Assembly (NCBI GenBank): GCA_025361565.1 | Contig: JANYKN010000134.1 | Location: forward strand, 62,001 to 126,000 | From: Bacteroidota bacterium | Lineage (GTDB): Bacteria; Bacteroidota; Bacteroidia; Bacteroidales; NBLH01 | Direction of reading: 5' to 3' | Length of the DNA stretch: 64,000 nucleotides | The notes under the pieces: generated by a model | Told to the model about the DNA's origin: nothing | What the model saw: the letters and a program-made list of their open reading frames with translations, nothing else | Database searches by the model: none | Program-made: the position numbers and the translations under genes | In this document: positions 55,934 to 64,000 of the stretch, piece after piece | How the letters are laid out: each line of letters begins with the position of its first letter | How positions within the stretch are numbered: the first letter of the stretch is position 1

Positions 55934-58900
55934 ATGGGTATTAGCAGATTTTTTATAAAATCATTTGGGCTCAAAGAAGAAGAAGTACACAAGTTTACTT
56001 TGTTGTTTTTCCATTCCTTTTTTCTTGGTTTGTTCATTGCTTTCTATTTTGTTCCGGCAAACTCCATTTTTATTCAATATCATGGCAGCGAAAGACTTCC
56101 ACTGGCTTATATTGCATCAGGTATTGCTGGTTATCTTACCTCTTCTATTTATTCAGTTTTACAAAAAAGAGTAAACAATAAAAGTCTTTTTTTAGGGACA
56201 ATAGTTTTCATGTTTGTTGTTACTTTGGCTTCCAGATTAGCAATGCCATTTGTTTCACCCAAAATATTAAGTTTTTTTGTGTTTATTTGGGCATGGCCAT
56301 TTATATCCTTGGTTGGAATTTTATCTGGTGGTTTGGCTTTGCAATTTCTGAATCTGATCCAGGTAAAACGCTTATTCGGCTTAATGAATATGGGAAGTGT
56401 AATAGCTTCAATCATAGGATACCTTGCAATTCCTGTTTTAATGTCTTTTTTAAGTCATTCTTATGACTTGCTATATATTGGTGATGTAGGTCTGATCGCC
56501 TCCATTGTTTTTTTGGTTCTTCTTTTTAAAACCCTCGTTGGGTCATCGCAAAAAGAAGTTGTTAAACAAGCTGCTCCAGCTACAACAAAATTTTCTGAAC
56601 TCGTTAAAGATCGTTACTTTCTTCTAATATTTAGTTCTGCATTATTGTCAATGGTCGCTATTTATGTAGTCGATTATGGATTTCTTTCAAGCGTTAACGT
56701 GCAAAAACAGATGTTCCCAACTCCTGCTTCCGTATCAAAATTTCTTGCATTGGTATATGGCGGATTAAAAATAGGTGAATTGTTGATTTCTTATTTTTCG
56801 AGTAGGTTATTAAGTAAATATGGCGTAAAGTTAGGCTTGACGATTTTGCCTTTATCAATTACCCTAATTGTTGCTGTTTCTACGATTGTTGGGCTAACTG
56901 CCGGGGTTGCCACCATCTTATTTTTAGGCTTAATGACCCTTAATAAATCCATGGAAAGGATTTTAAGAAGAGGATTAGATGATCCTGCATTTAATATTCT
57001 ATATCAACCATTGCCTTCCGGACAAAAAATGGCAGTGCAAACCAAAGTTGGAATGGTTATGCAAGGAGCCATCGCTTTTGCTGGTGGATTGTTATTATTG
57101 GCAAATTTCATTTTAAAAAGTTCCGAAAGTTACAGTCTTCAGTATTATCCGGTTATGATGTTACCTGTCTTGATTTTGTGGGTAATTATTGCAAGACAAT
57201 TATATTTGTCATATAAAGGCAAGTTAAGGCAAATATTAATAGATATAAGTAGAAATAAAAAACGAGAATCATCTCGCTATTTATATGGTAGCGAATTCCT
57301 TACCAAGAAATTTAAAATGTTTAATGAAGGTGTGGTTGAGATGAGTGTTAGTCTACTCGCTGAAACCAATCCAAGGGTTATGGAACCTTATGCTTCTTCT
57401 TTGTTAAATATGCGAAATAGCAGTATTAAAATTGCAATTTTAAGTAAAATTGATACATCATGGCGTACCCGGATTTTACAAACTGTAAAGAAGATATACA
57501 TTACTGAAAAATCTGATCATATCAGGCAATTGGCCCTAAAAGTTAAAAATGTGCTTGACTATGAATTCCAAGATGAAATCGATCCCAAAGAACTCGAAAA
57601 ATTAAAAAAATCAGATAAATTCGAAGACAAGTTATTCATTGAAAAATTATTGATAAAAGGAAGTATTCCGGTTGATGATGATTTGGTAATGAAATTGCTT
57701 GATGACGACGACAAGACCATTAAAACTGCAGCAATAAATCTTGCCAGTAAGAGCAAGTCAAACCTGCTTATTAGTAAATTGGTAAGTTTGGTTAATTCTG
57801 ATGAATATTATCATATTTGTGGCGATGCATTACTTGAAACTGGTGACAAAGTTTTAATAGAACTTGAAGCTTATTTCAAGCAAAATACAAGTCAAAAAGT
57901 ATTACTCCGAATTATTGAAATACTCGCAAAGATTGGTTCTACCAGAGCTAAATCTATTTTGCTAAGCTATATCAATTATCCAAATCGAAAGGTACAGCAC
58001 GAAATTATTTCTGCATTGTATTTTTGTAAATTTCAGGCTGAGTCAAAAGAAATTCCTATAATCCGTCAAAAGCTTGAGTCGGTTGTAAATAATATCATGT
58101 GGATATATGCTTGTATATTAGATGTTGAAACAGAGCGTAATACGTTAAAATTGCTTCAGGCAATCGATTTGGAAAGGGAGTTGAATTTCGAGGTGCTTTT
58201 TAAACTTTTAAGTTTCATATATGAACCTCGTATTATCAATTTAATCAGAAAGAACATAATTGGTAAGAATACGATATTTGCCCTCGAAATTGTGGATAAT
58301 TTTATAAGTCAGGAAGAAAAGCAGTTAATTGTTCCACTTTTTGATGATATTTCAATAAGCCAGAAAATAAAGAAACTCAATCCATTATTTCCTCAAAAGA
58401 GGTTCAATTTTTATAACCGGTTGAATGATATTATTACTCAGGATTATAACAAAATTGGCTCATGGCCTGTTTCAAAAGCACTCGAACTTATAGGTAAAAT
58501 TCACAGTAAAAACAGGGCTTCGCAAGAGGAAGATGATAAATCGAGAGATTACAATGATATTGATATTTGGACAACAGACAAAGTGGAACGGACCCTTTAT
58601 AAAATTCGTCGTAGTGAAATGCCCGATGAGGTCTTTGTTTGCTTGTTCCATACCGACGAATTGATTTATTCTACCGCTGCAAAAGTAATTTACGAAGAAA
58701 ATCCAATTAAATGTTCGGATTATCTTGAGCGCATGTCAGATAAAAAGAAAGAATTACTTGAAGATTTATCCAAAGGCGGTTATTTGTTGGCCGACAGAAT
58801 TAAATTTTTAAAAAAACATCCATTGTTTTTCAGGGTTCCAGAGAATTATCTGGCAGAATTAGCCAAATTTGTTAAGATTTTCAACCTGAATGCTGATGAG

Positions 58901-59176
58901 GAATTACGAATTGTAAACCCGGATGGTTCAAATAATGTAGTTATTGTTGTTAAAGGTGAATTTGAAGGTCTGGATTTTGATAATAAATTAGTCAAATTTG
59001 AAAAGAACAGAATTATTACACATGGACTAAGCTTACATCAAACCGTTCAAACTCTGAGATCAACAACAGATACTACAGCATTGGTTTTTAGCCGTTTCGA
59101 CTATTATAATCAAATGCTTGATGAAACTGAAATTATCCAACATATTTTTGAAGATGTAGCAACTGAAGAAGACTAA
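55934..59176 (+). CDS. NTT-type (ADP/ATP carrier-like) transporter fused to HEAT repeats and a cNMP-binding-like domain
   Basis: 1,080 residues. Residues ~15-430 contain about twelve transmembrane helices with the TlcA/NTT pattern (EEEVHKFTLLFFHSFFLG, ALQFLNLIQVKRLFGLMNMGSV, LNKSMERILRRGLDDPAFNILYQPLP). A basic linker leads to ~450-900, a helical repeat region of HEAT/ARM type (LLDDDDKTIKTAAINLASKSK, YINYPNRKVQHEIISALYF). The last ~130 residues (HPLFFRVPENYLAELAKF, EELRIVNPDGSNNVVIVVKGEFEG) have the layout of a cyclic-nucleotide-binding beta-roll. NTT proteins of intracellular bacteria import nucleotides; here the function is unknown. Similar fusions are known in free-living Bacteroidota. Confidence 0.85.
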   Translation: MGISRFFIKSFGLKEEEVHKFTLLFFHSFFLGLFIAFYFVPANSIFIQYHGSERLPLAYIASGIAGYLTSSIYSVLQKRVNNKSLFLGTIVFMFVVTLASRLAMPFVSPKILSFFVFIWAWPFISLVGILSGGLALQFLNLIQVKRLFGLMNMGSVIASIIGYLAIPVLMSFLSHSYDLLYIGDVGLIASIVFLVLLFKTLVGSSQKEVVKQAAPATTKFSELVKDRYFLLIFSSALLSMVAIYVVDYGFLSSVNVQKQMFPTPASVSKFLALVYGGLKIGELLISYFSSRLLSKYGVKLGLTILPLSITLIVAVSTIVGLTAGVATILFLGLMTLNKSMERILRRGLDDPAFNILYQPLPSGQKMAVQTKVGMVMQGAIAFAGGLLLLANFILKSSESYSLQYYPVMMLPVLILWVIIARQLYLSYKGKLRQILIDISRNKKRESSRYLYGSEFLTKKFKMFNEGVVEMSVSLLAETNPRVMEPYASSLLNMRNSSIKIAILSKIDTSWRTRILQTVKKIYITEKSDHIRQLALKVKNVLDYEFQDEIDPKELEKLKKSDKFEDKLFIEKLLIKGSIPVDDDLVMKLLDDDDKTIKTAAINLASKSKSNLLISKLVSLVNSDEYYHICGDALLETGDKVLIELEAYFKQNTSQKVLLRIIEILAKIGSTRAKSILLSYINYPNRKVQHEIISALYFCKFQAESKEIPIIRQKLESVVNNIMWIYACILDVETERNTLKLLQAIDLERELNFEVLFKLLSFIYEPRIINLIRKNIIGKNTIFALEIVDNFISQEEKQLIVPLFDDISISQKIKKLNPLFPQKRFNFYNRLNDIITQDYNKIGSWPVSKALELIGKIHSKNRASQEEDDKSRDYNDIDIWTTDKVERTLYKIRRSEMPDEVFVCLFHTDELIYSTAAKVIYEENPIKCSDYLERMSDKKKELLEDLSKGGYLLADRIKFLKKHPLFFRVPENYLAELAKFVKIFNLNADEELRIVNPDGSNNVVIVVKGEFEGLDFDNKLVKFEKNRIITHGLSLHQTVQTLRSTTDTTALVFSRFDYYNQMLDETEIIQHIFEDVATEED

Positions 59177-59324
59177 TTGCAAGTAGTTATTGCCTCGGTT
59201 TTTACGTTAAAATCACGATTTCATTATTTCATTCGTAATTCGAAATTATGACTTATATATTCTGACCAGAATTTCGTTACGATTTCAAGAGCAATTTAAC
59301 CCAATTATTTGTCTTTGAACAAAA

Positions 59325-59353
59325 TTGCCATCCGCAAATTTTTATTATCTTTA
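59325..59353 (+). promoter_or_regulatory. Candidate promoter for the acyl-CoA synthetase gene
   Basis: TTG (59325-59327) and TATCTTTA (59346-59353) lie 18 nt apart, ~25 nt before the ATG at 59378. This approximates the Bacteroidota -33/-7 consensus. A TGAGGA Shine-Dalgarno-like sequence precedes the ATG. Confidence 0.35.
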
Positions 59354-59377
59354 TAAGTACATAAAAATTTGAGGATT

Positions 59378-61159
59378 ATGGATGAAACCAGATTGTTTGA
59401 TCTTTTAAACAGGTTTGAAAAGATATTTCCTGATAAAAAAGATGTATTTGGAGCAAAAGTAGAAGGTAAATGGTGCACTTATAGCACCGCTGATTATGTG
59501 CGGATGTCCAATCTGATAAGCATTGGTTTGCATCTGAAAGGTTTTGAAAAAGGACAAAAAATTGCTACCATTTCAAATAATCGTCCCGAATGGAATTTCA
59601 TTGATCTAGGCATGATGCAGCTAGGTGTTGTGCATGTTCCCATCTATCCAACTATTAGCAAAGAAGAATATAAACATATCTTAAAACATTCAGATGTACG
59701 GTTGCTCATTGTTTCTGATTTAGAGCTTTTTGAAAAACTAAAACCCATTGCAGAAACAATTCCTTCCATTGAAAATATTTATACCTTCAATAAAATAGAT
59801 GGTGTTTCAAATTGGAGTGAAATTGTTGAATTAGGGAAAAGTGTTGATTATCAAGAATATTGCCTGAAAATAGAAAACCTGAAAAGCAATATTTCTCCAA
59901 ACGATTTGGCCACAATCATTTATACTTCCGGAACAACAGGCTTGCCCAAAGGGGTAATGCTCTCGCATTGGAATTTTATGTACCAAGTACAGCAAATGAA
60001 AACATTTATTCCAATTGATAGCAAACATAAGGTACTAAGTTTTCTTCCATTATGCCATGTTTTGGAGCGCATTGGAGGCTATACTTTTCAATATATGGGA
60101 ATTTCTATTTATTATGCCGAAAGTATTGAAAAAGTTGCCGATAATATTAAAGAAATTCAGCCGGATGGCTTTATTACAGTGCCCCGCTTGCTCGAAAGAG
60201 TTTATGATAAAATAATTGCAAAGGGAAGAGAATTGAGCCCTGTTAAAAAGAAGTTGTTTTTCTGGGCAGTGAACCTTGGTCTTAAATATAATGAAACCGG
60301 AAATGGTTTTTATTACAAAATAAAATTGAAAATTGCTGATTTTCTGATTTTTAAAAAATGGCGCGAAGCACTTGGCGGAAATCTTAAAATTATCATTTCT
60401 GGAGGTGCTGCTTTGCAAGCACGTTTGGCCAGAATATTTTGGGCAGCAGGCATTAAAGTGCAGGAAGGTTATGGACTAACAGAAACAGCACCGGTAATTT
60501 GTGTTAACAGGGATAAATATCCTGGTTTGCGCATAGGTACAGTTGGTTCCAGGATAGGAGAGGAGCAGGAAATTAAAATTGCAAGTGATGGTGAAATTCT
60601 ATTTAGAGGACCTAATTTGATGTTGGGATATTACAAAGATGATGAAAGAACAAAAGAAGTGATGGATGAAGAAGGTTGGTTTCATACTGGTGATATTGGT
60701 GAAATTATTGAAGGTCAATATCTTAAAATTACAGATAGGAAAAAGGAAATTTTTAAACTTTCAACAGGGAAATACGTAGCACCTCAACCGATTGAGAATT
60801 TGTTTAAGGAATCTTTGTTCATTGAACAAATTATGATTGTTGGTGAAAATCAGAAATATACAGCAGCTTTAATTTCCCCTAATTTTGAATTTCTGCATCA
60901 GTGGTGTTTTTCAAAAAAAATACATTATCGTGATAATAAAGAACTTGTTGATATTCCGCAAGTTGTAGAACGTTACCAAAATGAAATTGACAAGTATAAC
61001 CAAAAGTTGGGAAGAACAGAACAAATCAAGGTTTTCAGGTTGGTTTGCGAAGATTGGACTCCATCTACGGGCGAACTTTCTCCTACGCTAAAACTTCATC
61101 GCAAATTTATAGAAAAGAAATTTGAACATAGAATGAAACAAATCTTCCCATCATATTGA
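59378..61159 (+). CDS. Long-chain acyl-CoA synthetase (AMP-forming)
   Basis: 593 residues from the ATG at 59378 (MDETRLFDLLNRF); a TTG three codons upstream is not needed. The ATP/AMP signature YTSGTTGLPKGVMLSH is at ~182-197. Further motifs are GYGLTETAPVICVN, GWFHTGDIGEI and ITDRKKEIFKLSTGKYVAPQPIEN. It activates fatty acids to acyl-CoA at the inner face of the membrane. It is separated from the NTT gene by ~200 bp and has its own candidate promoter. A TerC gene starts 51 bp downstream. Confidence 0.93.
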   Translation: MDETRLFDLLNRFEKIFPDKKDVFGAKVEGKWCTYSTADYVRMSNLISIGLHLKGFEKGQKIATISNNRPEWNFIDLGMMQLGVVHVPIYPTISKEEYKHILKHSDVRLLIVSDLELFEKLKPIAETIPSIENIYTFNKIDGVSNWSEIVELGKSVDYQEYCLKIENLKSNISPNDLATIIYTSGTTGLPKGVMLSHWNFMYQVQQMKTFIPIDSKHKVLSFLPLCHVLERIGGYTFQYMGISIYYAESIEKVADNIKEIQPDGFITVPRLLERVYDKIIAKGRELSPVKKKLFFWAVNLGLKYNETGNGFYYKIKLKIADFLIFKKWREALGGNLKIIISGGAALQARLARIFWAAGIKVQEGYGLTETAPVICVNRDKYPGLRIGTVGSRIGEEQEIKIASDGEILFRGPNLMLGYYKDDERTKEVMDEEGWFHTGDIGEIIEGQYLKITDRKKEIFKLSTGKYVAPQPIENLFKESLFIEQIMIVGENQKYTAALISPNFEFLHQWCFSKKIHYRDNKELVDIPQVVERYQNEIDKYNQKLGRTEQIKVFRLVCEDWTPSTGELSPTLKLHRKFIEKKFEHRMKQIFPSY

Positions 61160-61210
61160 ATTGATTAACTAAGAATCTATTATATTTGTTTTTTAATTAA
61201 AAAGGTTGAT

Positions 61211-61978
61211 ATGGAAATTTTTCTTACTGGCGAAGCATGGATGGGACTCTTAACCTTGACTTTTCTTGAAATTGTATTGGGTGTAGATAATATTGTATTT
61301 ATATCAATAGTTACCAATAGGCTGCCGATAGAAAGTCAGGCAAAAATCCGGACATTGGGGCTTAGTATGGCACTGGTTTTCAGAATTGCTATGCTATCCA
61401 GTATTGCATATCTGATTCATCACTTAACAACCCCTTTATTTCAAGTAGCCGGTCTTGGTTTTAGTGTACGCGAAATAATTCTTTTTGCAGGAGGTCTATT
61501 TTTGCTTGCTAAAAGTACTGCAGAAATTCATCATAAAATGGAAGGCGTTCTAACTAATATCAAAGATGGCGGCAAACGAAATACTTTTAAAATAATCATG
61601 CAAATTGTAGCCTTGGATATTGTATTCTCCTTCGATTCGATACTTACTGCAATTGGATTAACTGAGCATCTCATTATTATGATTGTAGCTGTAATTATTT
61701 CCATGATTATTATGATGATATTTTCGGGTAAGATTGGACAATTTATTGCTAAAAATCCAACACTTGAAATGCTTGCTTTGTCATTTCTTATCTTAATTGG
61801 AGTAATGCTTGTTATGGAAGGTTTCCAACAACATGTGCCAAAAGGATATATTTATTTCGCAGTATTCTTTTCAATGGCTGTTGAAGTATTAAATATCCGG
61901 TTAATGAAAAAAACTAAGAAAGCCCAGATAAATGCGGCTTCAGATAATGATCACAGAGACGATATTGATGATGTTTAG
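61211..61978 (+). CDS. TerC-family membrane protein (short form)
   Basis: 255 residues with about seven transmembrane helices. TerC motifs: LEIVLGVDNIVFISIVTNRLP and ALDIVFSFDSILTAIGLTE, giving the two conserved acidic helices. It is the short YgdQ/YoaE-like form, distinct from the Alx-like TerC at 51982-52986. Probable role in metal export or envelope homeostasis. It is 51 bp downstream of the acyl-CoA synthetase and is followed by a strong terminator. Confidence 0.9.
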   Translation: MEIFLTGEAWMGLLTLTFLEIVLGVDNIVFISIVTNRLPIESQAKIRTLGLSMALVFRIAMLSSIAYLIHHLTTPLFQVAGLGFSVREIILFAGGLFLLAKSTAEIHHKMEGVLTNIKDGGKRNTFKIIMQIVALDIVFSFDSILTAIGLTEHLIIMIVAVIISMIIMMIFSGKIGQFIAKNPTLEMLALSFLILIGVMLVMEGFQQHVPKGYIYFAVFFSMAVEVLNIRLMKKTKKAQINAASDNDHRDDIDDV

Positions 61979-62035
61979 TAATACTGAATATGAAAAAGTG
62001 TTGATCTCATAAATATGATATATAAACAGGAAAAT

Positions 62036-62080
62036 AAAAACAGCAGGTAACCAATTAGGTATCTGCTGTTTTTATTTTCA
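62036..62080 (+). terminator. Intrinsic terminator after the short TerC gene
   Basis: AAAAACAGCAG (62036-62046) and CTGCTGTTTTT (62063-62073) pair across a 16-nt loop, followed by ATTTTC. It separates the TerC transcript from the downstream gene. Confidence 0.9.
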
Positions 62081-62158
62081 AAATAGAATTATTATTCTTA
62101 TTGGATGAATACAATTATTTCTAATCAATAAATGAGTTTTATAAATAAATTTCAATTT

Positions 62159-64000
62159 ATGAAAACAAGATATTTGAAATTATTGCTCGTACTTTTTATC
62201 TGTACAGGTTCATTTCTGGCAAAATCGCAATTAATAAAAAATCCTGCCATGCTTGCCAATATTGAGAAACAATTAACTGTTCAAAAAGAACTTGCAAAAG
62301 CCAGATCAAAACAGTTGTTTTCCCCTTTCAATCCAGCTCTTACCGAAAATGAGAAACAAGCCATGGATTTTATTTATGCTTATATGCCTTTGAGCGATTT
62401 GGCCGATTACAACAGGCAGTTTTTTCTGGATAATATTCGCATATCGCTCAAAGCACGCGCAGAAATGACTTGGGGTAAAGCTATTCCTGAAGATGTTTTT
62501 ATTCATTTTGTATTGCCATTGCGGGTTAATAATGAAAATCTGGATTCTTTCAGAATTTTGATGTATGATGAAATTAAAAGCAAGATTAAAGGAATGTCAA
62601 TGAAAAATGCCGCATTGGAAGTAAATCATTGGTGCCATGAAAAGGTCTCGTACAGGGCTTCTGATGAACGAACAAGTTCACCGCTTAGTTCAATGCGTTA
62701 TTCTTTTGGGCGCTGTGGCGAAGAATCTACTTTTACTGTTTCGGCGTTGCGTACGATTGGAATCCCTGCCCGTCAGGTTTATACGCCACGTTGGGCACAT
62801 TCCGATGATAACCATGCCTGGGTTGAAGCTTGGGTAGATGGTAAATGGTTTTTTATGGGTGCTTGTGAGCCTGATCCGGATTTGAACATGGGTTGGTTTG
62901 CTGCACCGGCAACGCGTGCCATGTTAATGAATACTAGGGCATATGGTTGGTACAACGGCACTGAACCAATTATTGAAAATGAAGTGCGTTTTTCGGAGTT
63001 GAATTTGATTGATAATTATGCACCCGCAAAAGAAATATTTGTAAAAGTTATCAATGCAAAAGGACAAGCAGTTGAAAATGCAAAAGTTGAATTTCAACTC
63101 TATAATTATGCAGAGTTTTATCCTCTGGCAAAATCAGTTACCAATAAAAAAGGTTTAACTTCAATAAGGACAGGTTTTGGTGATTTATTGATTTGGGCCA
63201 ATAAAGATAAGCTTTTTGGATATAAAAAGATTACTGTTGAAAATATTGATACAATTCAAATAAAACTTCAAAGTAATTTCCAGAATGGAACTTTCGAAGA
63301 ATTTGATTTTGTTCCACCTGTTGAACGAGAAATTGTTAAAGTTAGCGATGAAGGCCGTCGGGAAAACGATCGAAGATTGCAGGTTGAAGATTCAATCCGA
63401 AATCATTATATGACAAGTTTTAAAGATTCAGCGTGGGCTGCTGATTTTGCAAAAACACTTCAAATCAATTCCGACAGCACTATTTTTTGCATGGTTCACA
63501 GTTTTGGAAATTGGAAAGAAATTAAGGTTTTTCTTGAAACTACTGTACCAGAATGGCGGCCATACGCCCTTAAATTATTGTCGGTAATAAGTGCAAAGGA
63601 TTTGCGCGATACCAAAGCTTCCATTTTAGCGGACCATCTAAATGGAGCAATGGCGTATTATCCGGAATACAAAGGTTCTGAGCAAATATGGGAAAAATAT
63701 CTACTTTCAGGAAGGATTTCAACTGAGATGATGATTGCCTGGAAAGAATATCTTAAGACTAATTTCAATTTTACAGATAATGAAAAATATATTGTTTCTG
63801 AACTTGTAAAAAAGTGGATTATAAAAAATATAAAAATTGATCCAATTGCAAATGCTCATTCACGAGCTGCATTAAGTCCTGTTGGTGTATTTGAACTTAG
63901 AGTGGCAGATTCTAAATCGCGCGACATATTTTTTGTAGCAGCCTGCAGAGCAAATGGTATTGCAGCTCGACTTCAGCCCGAAACTTTAATTCCACAAGCC
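62159..64000 (+). CDS. Secreted transglutaminase-like protein, 3' end outside window
   Basis: The frame is open for 614 codons from the ATG at 62159 to the edge. A signal peptide (MKTRYLKLLLVLFICTGSF, ~1-23) is present. The transglutaminase-like core has the nucleophile Cys186 in FGRCGEEST, and His219 in DDNHAWVEAW. The expected third-residue region reads WFFMGACEPDP, without the usual Asp directly after the strand. Beta-sandwich segments follow (IFVKVINAKGQAVENAKVEFQL, near 293), then helices. A second short segment, DIFFVAACRANGIAARLQPE near the edge, repeats the pattern of the first core. It may be a periplasmic peptidase or binding protein; activity uncertain. Confidence 0.8.
   Translation, partial: MKTRYLKLLLVLFICTGSFLAKSQLIKNPAMLANIEKQLTVQKELAKARSKQLFSPFNPALTENEKQAMDFIYAYMPLSDLADYNRQFFLDNIRISLKARAEMTWGKAIPEDVFIHFVLPLRVNNENLDSFRILMYDEIKSKIKGMSMKNAALEVNHWCHEKVSYRASDERTSSPLSSMRYSFGRCGEESTFTVSALRTIGIPARQVYTPRWAHSDDNHAWVEAWVDGKWFFMGACEPDPDLNMGWFAAPATRAMLMNTRAYGWYNGTEPIIENEVRFSELNLIDNYAPAKEIFVKVINAKGQAVENAKVEFQLYNYAEFYPLAKSVTNKKGLTSIRTGFGDLLIWANKDKLFGYKKITVENIDTIQIKLQSNFQNGTFEEFDFVPPVEREIVKVSDEGRRENDRRLQVEDSIRNHYMTSFKDSAWAADFAKTLQINSDSTIFCMVHSFGNWKEIKVFLETTVPEWRPYALKLLSVISAKDLRDTKASILADHLNGAMAYYPEYKGSEQIWEKYLLSGRISTEMMIAWKEYLKTNFNFTDNEKYIVSELVKKWIIKNIKIDPIANAHSRAALSPVGVFELRVADSKSRDIFFVAACRANGIAARLQPETLIPQA

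Overview
The window reads as a chromosomal segment of a Bacteroidota bacterium (Bacteroidales/Marinilabiliales or Flavobacteria-like). The evidence is a strongly A+T-rich genome, A-rich leaders with weak Shine-Dalgarno sequences, some TTG-N19-TAnnTTT promoter-like boxes, and lineage-typical families: DUF6261, GxxExxY, C69 and S37 peptidases, GH109, and an NTT-HEAT-cNMP fusion. Intergenic space carries several palindromic repeat families. I found no rRNA, tRNA, CRISPR array or complete insertion sequence.

Layout. 1-3753: 5' part of a giant GAF + multi-PAS sensor, running off the left edge. 3913-9456: secreted glycosidases (GH20 hexosaminidase, two GH29 fucosidases); a GH109 alpha-N-acetylgalactosaminidase lies at 32.3-33.7 kb. 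Together these suggest trimming of fucosylated, N-acetylhexosamine-rich glycans (mucin-like or similar), without SusC/SusD in view. 9628-17655: a minus-strand catabolic gene set (carboxyltransferase, enoyl-CoA hydratase, biotin carboxylase, AtuA-like DUF1446 protein, acyl-CoA dehydrogenase) matching the leucine/isovalerate (Liu) pathway core. The dehydrogenase lacks the isovaleryl-CoA dehydrogenase signature, and HMG-CoA lyase is not in view. 18.1-26.0 kb: small hypotheticals, a GNAT acetyltransferase, a YjdM/PhnA-like protein, a repeat-rich 2.1-kb gene desert and a secreted PQQ-propeller protein.

26248-31242 is the most interesting part: a tightly spaced, very A+T-rich, four-gene minus-strand cassette. 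In transcription order it encodes a Pif1/RecD-like helicase with five tandem ~63-residue C-terminal repeats, a small AbiU2-like HEPN protein (Rx5H), a polynucleotide-kinase-like P-loop protein and an ApeA-like HEPN protein (Rx4H). It is followed upstream by a 1-kb repeat-filled gap. I infer a candidate anti-phage or toxin-type system that I do not recognise as a named combination.

32.3-46.1 kb: GH109, secreted C69 and S37 peptidases, a GxxExxY protein, a Cache-domain histidine kinase, ClpB with an unusual basic/aromatic tail, a toast-rack-like lipoprotein, a methyltransferase and an LTA-synthase-type transferase. 46.1-49.1 kb: a repeat patch, DUF6261, then two small toxin-antitoxin remnants/modules (MNT with a truncated HEPN partner; DUF433/DUF5615). 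49.1-64 kb: DUF255 thioredoxin-like protein, two TerC-family proteins, a non-canonical Nramp homologue, an NTT-type transporter fused to HEAT repeats and a cNMP-binding-like domain, a long-chain acyl-CoA synthetase, and a transglutaminase-like protein that runs off the right edge.
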